A stretch of 5,435 bases of DNA from an uncultured Arenimonas sp. GTDB taxonomy: Bacteria; Pseudomonadota; Gammaproteobacteria; Xanthomonadales; Xanthomonadaceae. Numbering within the stretch: position 1 is the first letter of the stretch; every line of letters starts with the position of its first letter. Below the pieces are notes generated by a model. The model had not been told where the DNA came from and did no database searches. It saw only the letters and a list, made by a program, of their open reading frames with translations. Position numbers and translations under genes: made by a program. Below, in pieces: positions 5,010 through 5,435 of this stretch. Location of the stretch: NCBI GenBank assembly GCA_946480565.1, contig CAMLKR010000165.1:1-5435 (forward strand). Direction: 5' to 3'.

Positions 5010-5435
5010 ATGTTCGAGCAATACGGTTTGCATCTTGCGATCGCCTGTGCGGCGGTCGCCATCCTTTACGGAATCATCGTCGCGCGCTGGATCGTCGCCC
5101 AGCCCGCCGGCAACGAAAAAATGCAGAAGATCGCCGCGGCCATCCAGGAAGGCGCGGGCGCCTACCTGCGGCGGCAGTACATGACCATCGCCATCGTCGG
5201 CGTGGTTCTGTTCCTGGTGATCGGCTTCGCACTGGGCAGCTGGCCCACGGCGATCGGCTTCGCGCTGGGCGCCATCCTGTCCGGCGCCGCCGGCTTCATC
5301 GGCATGTTCGTCTCGGTCCGCGCCAACGTGCGCACGGCGCAGGCGGCCACGGTGAGCCTCAACACCGCGCTCAACGTCAGCTTCAAGGGCGGCGCCATCA
5401 CCGGCATGCTGGTGGTCGGCCTGGGCCTGCTGGGC
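5010..5435 (+). CDS. hppA: Membrane-bound H+-translocating pyrophosphatase, N-terminal fragment
   Basis: The frame is open from the ATG at 5010 to the right edge, giving 142 residues of a protein whose family usually has about 670-800. It begins with a hydrophobic helix (about 7-29), then [20 protein letters not shown] (34-53), the characteristic cytosolic segment between the first two helices of membrane pyrophosphatases. Next come two more membrane segments (about 58-77 and 81-102) and the conserved stretch [12 protein letters not shown] (102-113). [14 protein letters not shown] (120-133) then leads into a fourth helix. Family members hydrolyse PPi and pump H+ (or Na+) out of the cytoplasm. 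The PPi-binding and ion-gate residues, and the GNTxxA/K position that separates K+-dependent from K+-independent types, lie beyond the window, so ion and K+ specificity cannot be called. It has its own leader, a strong Shine-Dalgarno and a candidate promoter, so it is probably transcribed separately from the upstream operon. Confidence 0.95.
   Translation, partial: MFEQYGLHLAIACAAVAILYGIIVARWIVAQPAGNEKMQKIAAAIQEGAGAYLRRQYMTIAIVGVVLFLVIGFALGSWPTAIGFALGAILSGAAGFIGMFVSVRANVRTAQAATVSLNTALNVSFKGGAITGMLVVGLGLLG

Noticed and set aside
4768..5184. A 138-codon plus-strand open frame spanning the end of the TMTC-like gene and the start of hppA
   Set aside because: It lacks a plausible start context, is Pro/Ser/Arg-rich, and overlaps two well-supported genes in other frames.

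Overview
The window is GC-rich, with strong G/C at third codon positions, and all complete genes read on the + strand. It looks like the chromosome of a gammaproteobacterium, most likely of the Xanthomonadales/Lysobacterales. Reasons: a pyrophosphate-type phosphofructokinase divergent from adk, an H+-translocating pyrophosphatase close by, and a secreted DUF3617-type protein. The taxon is inferred from gene content and base composition, not from a search.

Layout. (1) Positions 1-86, minus strand: the N-terminus of adenylate kinase (adk), running off the left edge. (2) 87-223: a short divergent promoter region. (3) 224-1477: a pyrophosphate-dependent 6-phosphofructokinase with the Asp and Lys that mark PPi rather than ATP as phosphoryl donor. 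(4) 1478-1599: an intergenic region with a perfect 26-bp palindrome and an overlapping alternative hairpin. (5) 1600-4886: three tightly packed genes, probably one operon. They encode a secreted DUF3617-like protein with an unusual cysteine-rich C-terminal half, a short D-alanyl-D-alanine carboxypeptidase (peptidase S11) without the usual C-terminal domain, and a TMTC-like polytopic membrane protein of GT-C glycosyltransferase type ending in one TPR. (6) 4887-5009: an intergenic region with two hairpins, a pyrimidine tract, a candidate extended -10 and a strong ribosome binding site. (7) 5010 to the right edge: the first 142 residues of a membrane-bound H+-translocating pyrophosphatase (hppA).

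How they fit. The PPi-phosphofructokinase and the membrane pyrophosphatase share a metabolite: one uses or makes PPi in a reversible glycolytic step, the other couples PPi hydrolysis to ion pumping. Adenylate kinase balances the AMP released with PPi in biosynthesis. The three-gene operon between them is an envelope set: all three products are predicted to be exported or membrane-embedded. Its proteins have no visible link to PPi.

Most of the window is recognisable housekeeping. The least explained parts are the cysteine-rich domain of the DUF3617-like protein, the pairing of the carboxypeptidase with the TMTC-like protein, and the structured intergenic DNA at 1486-1530 and 4888-4971. I see no mobile element, CRISPR array, RNA gene or defence system.
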